Positions 1 to 11,184 of a stretch of DNA of 64,000 bases are shown here, piece by piece. Origin of the DNA: Taxawa tesnikishii (nom. ined.). Lineage: Eukaryota; Ascomycota; Dothideomycetes; Dothideales. The notes beneath the pieces are model-generated. The model was not told the DNA's origin, did no database searches, and worked only from the letters and a program-made list of their open reading frames with translations. Made by a program: the position numbers and the translations under genes. Within the stretch, counting starts at the first letter, position 1; every line of letters starts with the position of its first letter. The stretch covers positions 310,001 to 374,000 of the forward strand of contig JAPDRO010000001.1 of assembly GCA_030247885.1 (NCBI GenBank), read 5' to 3'.

Positions 1-752
1 TGCCACAGCACACTACTACCTCCCTTCTAGCCCGCGCAAAACAGTCCCTTTACTCGTTGCCCCGCGACAGAGACCTGGAACAAACACCCGCAGCACGAAC
101 GCCTTCTTTCCCTCTATCACAGTTTCTCTAAAGATCGTGTCATTATCCGGCATCAAAACAGACAGCTCGGGCGGACATGCAACATACCACCAACGATGAT
201 ATAGTCAAACGACTGACAATCGACTTCACCTGGACCACATTCCGGGTAAGTTTCTCTGAACAACGAGGACCACATTTTGTCACCGAGAATAGCCAAGCCC
301 ACAAGACAGTATTACCATTACAGGTAAGAATGGGTTTGAAGTAAGTACGATCATGTCAGTATATAAATGTCGATCGCACAACTGCGGTGGTCCAGTCTAG
401 GCGCTGCACATTGGGACGGGCTCATGTGAGACGACTGATGCGAGCTGAGTACATGTATCGGCGTGCGCACCATCCCGCCATTGATGTCTTTCTGAAGGTT
501 TCCAACACAAGTCACACCAAGTAATTGCTCGTGAGTGGCAAAGGAAAATGATTGGCTGGGACCATTCTCGGAATGTAGCATCTTCGCTAACGACAAGCAA
601 TAAGGATGAAGCTATGGTGTCCAATGCGTTGTAACGGGAAAGAGATTGATATTTGCCTTTGAGCTTGTATAGCGTTATGAAGTGCTGTGGTGGCTGGTGT
701 CCATCAAGGTGGTCTGGTTAGTTTGCTCAACATACTCACAATCTCTTCCACT
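1..752. other. Upstream/intergenic stretch, no clear gene
   Basis: The stretch lies 3' of CCS1, which ends at 753 on the minus strand. The only structure I can build is a 29-residue spliced ORF on the plus strand: ATG at 177, exon 177-245, a gtaagt...ttacag intron 246-323 and a short second exon 324-344 ending in TAA. It matches nothing I recognise and could be a UTR intron or the edge of a gene lying to the left. Other ORFs here are short and overlap on both strands without coding character. Confidence 0.3.
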
Positions 753-1606
753 TCAAAGCATACCCTTGCCAACCTGCTCCTTCCTTTCTTCCCAAACCGT
801 CTTGCCAGAGCACGAGCACACTGTCTTGTCATTGTCCCACACGCCTGCGCTTCTCGCGATCACACCAACCAGCGTATCAGGGTCCTCCTTACTGAACTTC
901 CCGTCTTGCTGCCTCGACACAACAATACTCCTACCAATCATCTCCCAAATCTGGATGGGCTTGTCCAGGAATACAGAGCCTATGCCGCTCTTACTCACTT
1001 CAACGGTGCCAAAGACGCCCTTGGCAGCTGCGGGCGATCCTTCCTTCTTCGCGCGTGCCATGTCCCAGATCCCGCCGGTCAACTCTGCGCCCGAGGAAAT
1101 ATCACCGGATTCTCGAACGGTTGCATAGTAAGAGCCGGGCGAGAGACCGCGGATGGTAAGATCGATAATGGTCATAGTCGGCGCAACCTGAACCATGCGG
1201 ACGAGGCCACGGACGGGATCGCGTACGGATGAAGAATGCGTCTCGAGGATGCAGACGGCGGCGCCTGGTCCGCTTGTGAGCCGAGTTGTCGTGAGTACTA
1301 CAATACCGAGTGCGTTTACGGACTTTCTGCTCTCCCACTACCCCGCAGGATGGCATCGCGGCCGGTTTCTTGTATGGCGGAGACGATGGCGGAGGGTGCT
1401 GCGGTTCCCTCGACGGAGATCAACTGCTGCTGCAGATTGGCTTGGACATTGTGAATGCCTTGCGATACATGAGCTTCCTTCACCCGGTGCTGTCACGCGC
1501 GCTGTATGAGCGTACCCTCGAGCTTGTATAGCGAAGTGGAGACGTCCTTGATGCACGACTCGCAGCTGAGCGGGACGGCAAAGGTGGTCTCGAATGGAGG
1601 TATCAT
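753..1606 (-). CDS. CCS1: Copper chaperone for superoxide dismutase (CCS1/Lys7)
   Basis: Loads copper into Cu/Zn superoxide dismutase SOD1 in the cytosol and mitochondrial intermembrane space. Exons on the minus strand are 1516-1606, 1320-1458 and 753-1272, with introns 1459-1515 and 1273-1319; they join in frame to 249 residues, normal for the family. An N-terminal HMA-like domain (about residues 4-70) carries the metal motif as LSCESC, with Leu where Met is common. A SOD-like middle domain (about 85-215) has GLVRMVQV and GDISSGAELTGGIW. The C-terminal tail holds CSCSGK, the CXC element needed for copper transfer. The start at 1606 matches the usual short N-terminus; in-frame ATGs lie further upstream. 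It is divergent from the uL13m gene, with about 350 bp between starts. Confidence 0.93.
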
Positions 1607-1958
1607 GGTTGGAGATAGTCTGCTGGCGACCTCAATGATCGTAGTTGTATTTGGCGTGTTGTATGCATTGTTTGGTTGGTTCCTCGCATTAGATGTCATC
1701 CGCCGACGGCATTTCAAAGCAGCCTCGCTCGGCTTGCCCTTGCCCTTTCGGCGCGTTCCGAAGTGCCAAGACTTTTGGATACCATAGACTGAATTGAATC
1801 TCTACGTGCAGCTATACTTTGCATCTATTGATTGAACCTCTGTGTTGCCTTCCGCCGTCTCTTCTCCGGATTTCCGAGCCTTCCATACTCTCTGCTGCTT
1901 CAATATTGTATAGCCTCCCTCGAGCGTCCATACATCGAGGCATTGAACATATACGACC

Positions 1959-2509
1959 ATGTCGCAAGCCGTTGGAAAGGTGCGCCAATCCCACTGTACG
2001 CATTAACAGTTGCTGAGAAGTGATGTCAGACACGCCTTGCCTACAGCCGAGCCTGGCACCTCGTCGACGTCGGCTCCGACTCGCGCTCTCTCGGGCGCAT
2101 CGCAACTCAAATCGCCATCACACTCATGGGCAAGCACAAGCCCATCTACGACCCTTCAACAGACTGCGGTGACTATGTTGTCGCGGTAGGCTGCAGTGAC
2201 CTGCGAACCACGGGAAAGAAGCGCTTCCAGAAGAAGTACTACACGCACAACACACGGCCGGGCAGCCTGAAGGAGATCACCATGGACAGGATGTTTGCCA
2301 AGTGGGGCGGTGCGGAGGTATTGAGGAAGGCGGTCAGGGGTATGCTGCCGAAGAACAGGTTACGGGATGACCGGATGGCGAGGTTGAAGTGTTTCGAAGG
2401 CCTGGCGCATCCCTACAAGCAAAACATTCTGAAGGTTCAGGAACACACGCGGATATCAGAGTTGCCGGAGGTCAAGACAACATTTCAGAAGGCGGCAGCG
2501 ATGCAATAA
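1959..2509 (+). CDS. MRPL23: Mitochondrial ribosomal protein uL13m (MRPL23-like)
   Basis: A subunit of the large mitochondrial ribosomal subunit. The ATG at 1959 opens a seven-codon exon (1959-1979), followed by an intron 1980-2029 and exon 2030-2509; the product has 166 residues. The L13 family signature is clear: AWHLVDVGSDSRSLGRIAT near the N-terminus, LMGKHKPIYDP, and the run RMFAKWGGAEVLRKAVRGMLPKN. The tail past about residue 130 resembles the fungal mitochondrial extension. No frame problem is present. It converges on the uricase gene, about 190 bp away. Confidence 0.92.
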
Positions 2510-2700
2510 GTGTGTATCTATCGGCTGGGCGTTCAGGAAGACATCAGCGTGTGCATCTTCAGGTGTCAAGGGGTATCTCTGGTTTTATCTGGACTGTAAC
2601 AAGAAACTATGTACAAATACGCTCAAAGCCAATCTGGGTCTCGTGGACTCATGTTCAAACTCCCCTGCGCCTTCATGTTACATCCTCTAATGGTAGCAGC

Positions 2701-3714
2701 CTAAAGCTTCGCCTTACCGCTCTTCCTGGTGACGGTGCACTGGATGAGACCGTTCGGGTCAGACTGGGGCGCATAGACCTCGGCATCCTTGCCAGTGTTC
2801 TTCAAGCCCTTGAACCAGCTAAGGTCTGCAACAACCGTTAGCACACGCTGTCCTTCACATCCTGGTTTTTCTGGACTGACCGATCTCAAAGTAGTGCTTG
2901 TTCGGCAGCGAGTAGTCCACCGCCTCCACCAATGGCACCTGTGCCAGAATCTGATCGCACATCTTGTACATAGTGTTCTGCACACTAGGACTCTCCTCCT
3001 TGGCGAATGTCTCCAATGTGATTCTCCGCGCGTCCTCCCACGCTTGATCGAACTTGGGAATCACCGACTTAACCTCGTCGAGACCGGAGAACTGCTGCCA
3101 CTGCCACCCGCACTCAACCTCAGTGCTGAGGATGCGGTCCCATGTCTCGGCCAGCCTGGTGTATTCATCCCTGTGGAAACCGTAGAAGGCGCTGCCAGTG
3201 CTCTTGAGGACAAGAAGACCCTTGATAGCGGACTTGATGCTAATGCCCTGACCCTCACGCGCGACGCATTCGACGACACGGGTTTCGGTGCCGTCGCGGA
3301 GGAATGAGTGTGGGTGTGGCTTACCTTCGACCTCCATGCGAGTCCAGCGGTGGACCACGATCTTGACATGTGCGGCGTGGATGTGCTTGTAGGTGCTGAT
3401 GAAGTGGTTTCCAACAATCGAGGCGAAGAGCTCCGGCGGAGTGACTGGGTTCTGCTTTGCGAGCACGTAGATGGTCTGCTTCTGTGTGTCGGTTGCGACG
3501 ACGACGCTGTTGTCGGCTTCGGTGTAGCTGAAAGTGGTGTTAGTATCGAATTGGAGTGATCAGGATCGAACGGGACGTACGAGGTCTCGATGTCTCCCTC
3601 CAAGAGGGTGCAGACTGTCATCTCGACGACGGACTGGACGCCATTGGCCTCCTTGTGGACCTTGTAGAGACGGACATTGTCCTTGCCGTAGCGGGCATAG
3701 CTGAGCTGCGACAT
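2701..3714 (-). CDS. Urate oxidase (uricase), peroxisomal
   Basis: Oxidises urate to 5-hydroxyisourate in the peroxisome, as part of purine nitrogen use. Exons are 3581-3714, 2881-3527 and 2701-2825, with introns 3528-3580 and 2826-2880; the joined product is 301 residues, the usual size. Recognisable blocks are the start MSQLSYARYGKDNVRLYKV, FASIVGNHFISTYKHIHAA, the FYGFHRDEYT region and SLPNKHYFEI near the end. The last three residues are AKL, a type 1 peroxisomal targeting signal. There is no frame break, and a clean promoter-sized gap follows upstream. Confidence 0.96.
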
Positions 3715-3942
3715 TGTTCTGTGTACGATGTTGGTAACTTTTTGAGGCGGTTAGGAGTACAGAGAGATTGTGGGATGGAAGCTGAAAGTTGAAGCTTGGC
3801 CGTTAATTGATTATCTATTCGGGCATGCCTAGAGGCTGTATATATACATGCAGATGCTTATCAGAGCAGTCCAGAAGAAACATGGACTGACTGTTGATTG
3901 CTATTGGGGACACGGCGTGATCGGCGAACTCAGTTGCGGAGG

Positions 3943-3973
3943 ACGCCCTGGTTCGCCCTGGTTCGCCCTGGTT
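3943..3973. repeat. 10-bp tandem repeat (GTTCGCCCTG)
   Basis: About three copies of the 10-base unit, the first partly diverged. A simple direct repeat with no associated coding sequence. Confidence 0.8.
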
Positions 3974-4042
3974 GACGGCCGCATCCGGACATCGGAATTG
4001 GCCGACGAAGCGAATGCAGGTCGATAGACTGCGGGACCGGGG

Positions 4043-4066
4043 TGCAACAGTGCAACAGTGCAACAG
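4043..4066. repeat. 8-bp tandem repeat (TGCAACAG) x3
   Basis: Three perfect head-to-tail copies of an 8-base unit in the uricase/Rictor intergenic region. Confidence 0.85.
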
Positions 4067-4422
4067 GCACAGACTGTTCCAGGACTTGGCTATATCGGAG
4101 AGAAGGCGTCCATGTGTGCTCCACAATCAGGCAGATATGGAACAGGAAGGAGGTGTCGCTGCCGTTGTTGCGGATTGAAACAGCTACCTCTCGTGCTTCG
4201 GCATCTTCCACAACGTCATGCAGGATAGGGAGCAGTTGATGCGAGCTGCGGCCGAGAAGTGGACGGTTGATTTGCTGCAGATAAAGTGTGTAACCAAGTA
4301 CCCTGCCTCATAGCAAATCCATCTGGCTCTGGCAGGCATGCATGCATGTACATTTGTGTTTGTCTCGGTATAGAATGGAAGGTTCGCGGAATGGTGGACG
4401 TGCGACACGGCTCGATTGGACC

Positions 4423-4453
4423 CCTCATCCTCATCCTCATCCTCATCCTCATG
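4423..4453. repeat. Hexanucleotide microsatellite (CTCATC)n
   Basis: About five copies of a pyrimidine-rich hexamer about 330 bp upstream of the Rictor start. It generates open frames encoding Leu-Ile or Met-Arg repeats on the two strands; these are repeat artefacts, not genes. Confidence 0.85.
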
Positions 4454-4777
4454 CCTACGGAGGCCTACAGTGACTTCGAAGTCCACTCGTTCTCTGTCCA
4501 TACCTATTCATGTTACACAACAACGGACCTGCCTTCTGTTCAAGACGTATGTGAATCCTAATGAACCCTCTGAAATACCGAGAGACGACCACAACGAGAC
4601 ACACGAACTGGATGAGCGCGCCCAAAACCGAATGATCCTCACCAGTCTTGGCTGTCCATCTCCCTCCCTGCCTCTGCCTTCCGAATGATCCTGCGACCTC
4701 TCGCTCATCCCCATGCACGAAGACGTCGACGGTAGTGTATATTCGCATGACGGTGTTGAGGCGGCGCAAGGGCTTCC

Positions 4778-7700
4778 ATGACGCCTACGCCTCAAGGACT
4801 TGGGCCCTCTGTGGGTGTCAACGACCACAGGAACTTACTCCAACCTGCCCGGGTTGGGAAAGATGCACGCTCACTTTCAACCACAAGCCTTGCGCCAAAG
4901 GCAGCATCCTATGCCCCTTCGGCTCCCCGCCTGGAAGCTTTGCATCCGACTTCAAATCAACCATCTCCCGGACTGAGCGACCTAGACAGGAATCCACCAA
5001 TGATGGAGGCTACGATGAAGCCGCCGACCTTACAACTTCGGAGCAGAGGCAGGCGGAATATCGGGATCGCATTGAGAAAGAGACGAAGATTAAGATTGGC
5101 TCCGAGAACTTGTTGGAGGCGCTGAATGCAAAGAATGCCAAGCAGACAAGAGATCAAAGGCGGCTGGTGGAGTCGGAGTTGAACACATCAAACAGGAAGA
5201 TTGCACAACTGCGGTTGGATCTGGAGGCCGAGATAAAGAGGTCCAAGGAGCAGTTCACAAATCAAGGAAGCCGGCTCTCGCAGTTGTTCCGCAATGCGCC
5301 CGTTAGGTCTCCCGTGCAGCCGACCGAGTCAACGGATGGTATTTTTCAGGAAATCGAGTCCGACTCCGAGTCTCCGACCTACGTTCTGGCAGAGATTTTA
5401 CAAGCATTGGAAAGCGAGGAGATGCAGGCGGAGTTCTACGTTAATCACGCGAACGAGCTGGTAGCACTCTTCAAGCGGCATCCTACATTGAAGTACGACC
5501 TGGTATGGTCCATCTTCGGTCTTCGCATGCAGACGATGCTGTTGAGTGACAGTCGCGAAGTGGTAGCGGCTGCATACAGAGTGATGCGCTACGCTATCAC
5601 AGACCGCAAGTCACTCCAGACCATTAGAGCCCACCATACGGACGATCTGGTCATTTTATCTCTGGTAAAAGAAAGCAAAGCCAGCGTCGAAAGAGAACAG
5701 GCTCTCAAGTTTATGCGCGCATTTCTGGACGTCAAAGATGGGGTCCACGAGATAGCGCCAGCGGTTGTCCGCATCCTTGTAGCTGTGGCCGAGCATGGTG
5801 ATGATCGGCTGCGCAGCATGTGTATCATGACTCTGGCTGAACTACTCATTCGAAGTCCGGATTTAGTTGTTCAAGCCGGCGGCATCGGTACGCTCACTGA
5901 TGCCATGGGAAACGGACTCTATCACGCCCCTGAAACACTAGCCAACGCCTTCCTACATCTTCTGGACCTGCCTGCACGGCGAGGGCTTCTACGCTCAGGA
6001 TTCGAGTTAAGCGTGCCATTTGCTTCTTTCACGGAGCCTTCGACCTCACATGCACACGATGAGCGGCTTAAAGCTAGTGCCAAAGTTGTTGCGTTCCTGT
6101 TCAAGAGTTGGTCTGGATTGATGACCCTTGCTCTGCATGACTTCCTTCCAGTCAAATCCGTGGTCTCTACATTGTACGTGAACACGGTACCTGTCAGAAC
6201 AGCAATCCTGGAGCTGCTCTTCGACGTGCTTAGGATAAAACCTCCGTCGTGGTCCACTTCTTTCCTCGCCGGTAGGCGGCTTACGACCTATGGACGGGTC
6301 ACAAACCTCAAATCAGGAGATCCCAGACGTTCGAGCGTTAGCACAGCGGGGGACACCACGCAGACCACGGATGACACGACACAGAAGATGAGTTTGGTGG
6401 ATCACTTTGTGGCCGTCGTCCTTACCTTGCTTCTCAAAGAAGGCTTGTTGGCTGCGTTGCTGCACGCCAAGGCCGATTCGCCCAGTCCAGCATTAGAACG
6501 CAAAACGACACTGCTGATAGGAGAAGTTCTCAAGCTAGCGAACAAGCTTCTTCCAAGCAGTTGGAGCTCCGATCTACAAACACTGCCATCCTTGTTCCAA
6601 TCGGCCACAGAGTTTGGCATCGATGAGAGGTTCAAGTCAGTTGCTACAGTCTATCAAGTTGACAGCGTGAATCGGACGTTGTACCGTTCCGGAGCTGGAA
6701 ACTCCAATTTCGCCAAAGCAACCGCTAGCATAGAAGGGTACTCCTCCACAAAGCCGTCTGATCAACCGAAGCTGCAACTTAGCGCAAATATGGACGAAAC
6801 ACAGTTCCGGAGCCTTTTGCTAGAAAGCCAGGTCCTTAATACGGTCAACTACGCAAAGTGGCGATGGGATCTCATTCAGCCGATGATCGAAGGTCCTTTG
6901 ACAAACCCGAAGCGTCTGGATGAGGCAATGAGGGCGACCAAATTCGTACATCGACTGCTCAGCTTTCTACGACCTTTCAAGTTCAGATTCTCTGATGCGA
7001 AGAACACCAAGCCCAATCAAAGATACGTGAGAGCAGGTTGCGCTCTAGTACGGACGCTGTTGCAGACCGCAGAGGGTGCAAAGTATCTGGCGGAGAACAA
7101 GCTCCTTCGACAGATCGCGGAGTGCCTGGCGCAGTTCGATCGCTTGAGCGGTATCACTTCTGCCACCCCTTTGTTCTCTCCTGAACGGCTCGCGGATACT
7201 CTAGTAGGCGGCTACTTCGCCATCCTAGGAGAGCTCTGCAGTGACCAGAAAGGTCTGCAAATGATGGAGAGATGGAAAATCATCAACATGTTTTATCACA
7301 TAGTCGAACTGAAAGGCAGGGATGATTTGATAAGAGCGCTTCTCTCGAATCTGGATTACACATTGGATAGTCATCCGCGGATCATTCTGTCCAAAGCCAT
7401 GATCTCTGGCTCGAAGGGCGTAAGGATGGATTCTACCCGGATACTACGCAAGTATGCCACCGGCCCTCTGGAGCCAGGCTCGAAAGCGGGTCCAGGTGGT
7501 GAGTGTGCTATGTGGGCAATCCGGCTGCTGGTCACGCAGATTTATGACCCGGAGATCGAGGTCTGTGAAATCGCGATCAAGATTCTCGAGGAAGCCTGCA
7601 ACGACATACGATCACTAGAGTACGTCGTCAAATGTCGACCTGCGCTGGATCACCTGGGCGAGATTGGTGCGCCGCTTCTGCTTCGATTCCTTTCCACCTC

Positions 7701-8791
7701 TGTGGGATATCATTATCTGGATGGACTAGACTACATCACAAAGGAGATGGATGATTGGTTCCTCGGTCGCAACGATTCTTACGTCACACTTGTGGAAGCA
7801 TCACTTGCCAGGGCGCTTGCGGATGTCTCAGAGAAGCCGGTCTCTGTCTTTGACGAAACGCCTGAACCGCAAGAGTACGGCTTCGTACCTCCCCATTTTT
7901 ACAGAGAACTCACCAGGACCACCGAAGGCTGTGAACTGCTCAAAGCCAAAGGCCACTTCGAAGAATTTGCCTCCACGATCAAGGATTGCGGGATGGAGGA
8001 CGAAGACCCGGAGATGATTCTCAAAGTCAAGGGCTGCCTCTGGGCTGTCGGCAATGTCGGATCGATGGAACTTGGTGCACCGTTCCTCGAGCAGACCGAC
8101 GTCACTAAACGGATCGTCGAAATAGCAGAGAAGTCTGAAGTTATGACCCTGCGCGGAACGGCCTTCTTCGTCCTGGGTTTGATCTCTCGCAGTCTGTATG
8201 GTCAGGAGATTCTAGCAGAACTTCAGTGGGATAGTACGGTCAACATCATGGGAGAGTCGTTGGGCTATTGCATGCCTTTGCAGTTCAACAAGTTGTTCTC
8301 CGTAAGTCTTTGTGTTGGGTGCCTTCTTTGCCGAGTATTGGACACTGACACGTAACAGATACAATCATGGGCTACTCCATCCTCGCCAGATCCGCTGATG
8401 CTTAAGGGCCGCAGCCCGCCCGAGAAAGACGACGACCCGATGAACAACGACATCCTGAAAGCTGTAGTCAAGCTGGGCAATACGGTGCTGTCGAACAAGG
8501 CCGCAGCAGACCTCAACAGGTTTGTCCATGAACTCTACAGTTCCATCTTAAGACCAAAGTCATGCTGACATATCCCTTAGCTTCAGAAACAAGAAAGCAC
8601 CCGGCCTCCACAAGCCAGCTCTCTTCCACAAGGTTATGGCTACCCTAGCTTCCCACCATTACCGGCTACCGGCCTGTCGCTTTGTCATCGATCTCTTCGA
8701 TAAGAGCGTTATGCGGAAGATTGTGCTCGAGGAAAACGAATCCGATACTGATGATGAGCCGGATGAGGATGAGGATTCGCGGCTGCAATAG
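4778..8791 (+). CDS. TORC2 subunit Rictor homologue (Ste20/AVO3)
   Basis: Scaffold subunit of TOR complex 2, which controls AGC kinases, actin and membrane stress. Exons are 4778-8301, 8359-8519 and 8581-8791; about 1298 residues. Residues about 98-165 form an HR1-like coiled coil (AEYRDRIEKETKIKIGSENL), followed by the Rictor N-terminal repeats, a middle domain near 690-800, CAMWAIRLLVTQIYDPEIEV near 910 and the conserved RICTOR_V block (GCLWAVGNVGSMELGAPFLE) near 1085. The tail ends in an acidic DDEPDEDEDS stretch. The N-terminal 70 codons read naturally from the ATG at 4778 in a different frame from the main ORF. One base seems to be missing near 4992-5002, after which NDGGYDEAADLTTSEQ follows. 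The same-frame start at 4648 gives a Cys-rich, unlikely peptide. Confidence 0.93.
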
Positions 8792-9204
8792 CACAGATGG
8801 ATGCATACGCACCTCCGGGCCTGATTGATTGATTGATTTAAATGCATAGCATCGGCGTTTTGGGCGTTCAAAAGAGCGCAGAGGGGAGGTTGTGAAGCGT
8901 TTTGAGAGGGCTGTGGGTTTTGGGATGGAAAGGGCCAAAGGAGGCATTGTGACAGGGGATGATGGAATGCATGCTTCTCTTCTCTTGAATGCTCATGTTC
9001 ATGTGTTCAAATGGCAGAACTCAAGGGCCGAACAGCGCGAACCTAGATAGGACTCATCATCCAGCACCTCAGCACACGCTGATTTGGATTCGTGGGACCC
9101 GATGGTCTCTTTTCCTCATGAATGCAAAGGCCTAGATCTGTATTAAGCCCGCATTGCCGTGCAACACAAGCTCGGGATGGCGCAAACGTAACACGGAAGA
9201 GCTA
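8792..9204. other. Intergenic between convergent Rictor and SEC11 genes
   Basis: 3' regions of two convergent genes. A (TGAT)4 microsatellite lies at about 8822-8838. Nothing else was recognised. Confidence 0.6.
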
Positions 9205-9850
9205 CTATTCCCTCTGCAACACGACTGTCAAGGCCATAAACACCAGCATGACCGTCTTCAGCCACGGATACTCGCTCAGAAGAATGGTGACATAGCCCAC
9301 AAACGGCACGTAGCCCACCACGCTGCCGATGACGTCGCGCGACCGATCCAGGTAGCTCTGTCCACGCGCGTAGAGCTCTGTGTCGTCGGCGGCGTTGTTG
9401 TCGCCCTTGGTCAGGAGTTGAAGTGGTTTTTCCTTGGAACGAGTCAGCCGATGAGTCCACGCTCTTCTTTTCGGAGCCTCTGAGATGACAACGTGCGCAT
9501 CTATCTCCCCGTGTAACTCAGAAATGTGCATGTTTTTGTAGGATTCCCACTCACCCGCCTCCAAACCGTCTCACAACCCGATGCACGATCGGAATATCCT
9601 TCCCTCGCACATTGTACACCACAATCTCTCCTACTTGAGTATCGTGGCCTCGGTTCCAGAGGAAGAGTAAGTCACCCCGCTGAAAGGCGGGCTCCATGCT
9701 GCCTGATAGGACCACGACGATGGGAGAGGACGAGTTGGTAGCCACTGAGAGACCTTTCCAGAGCATGAAAGCTGTCGAGAGAACGAGCGCGAAGTTCAGA
9801 ATCTGGGTAAGGAGCTGCCGCGGGGAGGCATTGCCTAGAGCGGAAAGCAT
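9205..9850 (-). CDS. SEC11: Signal peptidase complex catalytic subunit SEC11
   Basis: Membrane-bound serine protease of the ER that removes signal peptides from secretory proteins. Exon 1 is 9555-9850 and exon 2 9205-9432, separated by an intron 9433-9554 with a CTGAC branch site next to the acceptor. One N-terminal membrane segment (about residues 15-37) precedes the catalytic box SGSMEPAF, the VHRVVRRF box with the catalytic His, and [12 protein letters not shown] with the conserved Asp residues. The end [20 protein letters not shown] matches the family. The exons join in frame only if the A5 run at the start of exon 2 (T5 at 9427-9431 on the plus strand) should be A6; the product is then 174 residues. 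Confidence 0.93.
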
Positions 9851-11184
9851 GGTGCTGGCTGTAGAGGGTGTTGTGAGGTCGGGCTGGTGTGGATTGGAAG
9901 GGCTACGCCGCCCACAAAGTAGTGTTGGGAGGACTGACGCCTGTTGGAAGTTGGTCAGTTGTTTTCAGTTATTGTAGAGATATGTTGTAGCTTACCTGTG
10001 GTTTGTGCTAGGCGTCTACAACTGTGTTGCATGTAAGAACAGCTGTAGCTTGCTGGGGTCTGTCTGTCCGTCTTGGCGTTTCAGTGCCTTTCGAACCCTT
10101 CCTGCAGCCTCTATTTATCTGACAACTCGGAGTGCCTTGTATCTGCAGTATCATATCATCAATGAGACCTTTTCTTCAAGATTGGAACGTTGACAGATCT
10201 CACGTAGCTTGTTCTGCTTTGGCGACGGTACAGCCTGGGTGCCTTGACTGCTCTCCCTCAACTACATATAGGAGTCTGAGTGAATGGAGTCAAGCGAGGC
10301 CTCGTGACACAATTTTTGAACTGCTCTACCACACTAGGAGTCTTCTTTTCCTTGTGTTTCTTGTTTTCCTTAAGCCTGACTTTCCATATCCTCTCATTCC
10401 TCTGTTTCATGTTTGCCAATCTCTTGTCGCATGTTCCGTCCTTTGGTGCTCTGAGACATCACTCACTTCCAGTTTGACACTCTTCCACTAGCACAACTCT
10501 ACTTCCTCAAACCCTTTGCAACTTCGTCCTCTCGTCATTTCTCCACCTATTGAGACTCTCGCACACTTCTATTATCTCTCACCTCCACACAGACTAGAAA
10601 CCCGTAGTCCTTTCTTTTACCTAGCTCCACAAGCAACCATCCGCACTTTTGACTGCGCGAGCGCATCACAACGCCAGCACAGAGTGTGAGCCGCACAGAG
10701 GTGATTGAAGCGAGCGGGAATTAACGTATCTCTCTCAGTTCACCAACACTCCGGCATCTTCTGCTTGCAATATCGTCAACATCCAACGTCACCTGACGAC
10801 CTTCGAGAGCCTACACACAGCGTATACAGCAGAGATACACCGAAGCCCTAACCTCGGGTTCAGTGTGGAAGACAGACTCAATTAGGGATCTTTGCCTGGG
10901 CAAAACTTCCTAGACAGACCTTATTTACCCCACCACTCACGGCTCATCCGCAGCCACACGCCTTACTCAGAGTTTTCCTTCGCGTTGAAGACCTATCAGG
11001 ATGAGGAAATAGCGGTAGCTGTTTGACAATCTATCGGTACTAAACGACAGTGCTGTCTTGAGGAAGGCTTGAGCGCCCTTGAACACCCAAAGAAAGCAAG
11101 CAGCAGGCACGCAAGCTTGCCATATAGTGCACCCTACTCTCCCTGCCGCGCACACTGCATTAGCTCCAGACCGCATCAATCCTC
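9851..11184. other. Divergent upstream region of SEC11 and the PWWP/BTB gene
   Basis: 1.3 kb with no recognisable gene. The stretch 10320-10650 is markedly C/T-rich on the plus strand, like a fungal promoter or 5' leader. The small ORFs lack coding character. Confidence 0.5.

Larger units (their letters stand above)
3715..4777. other. Intergenic region with short tandem repeats
   Basis: Shared upstream region between uricase (-) and the Rictor homologue (+). No gene was recognised. It contains three short direct-repeat tracts, listed separately, and a G/C-rich stretch near 3940-4070. Small ORFs on both strands lack any family resemblance. Confidence 0.6.

Noticed and set aside
4648-4777. Upstream start of the Rictor ORF
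   Set aside because: The peptide from 4648 is Cys/Trp-rich and unlike any Rictor N-terminus; the ATG at 4778 in the other frame gives a typical leader.
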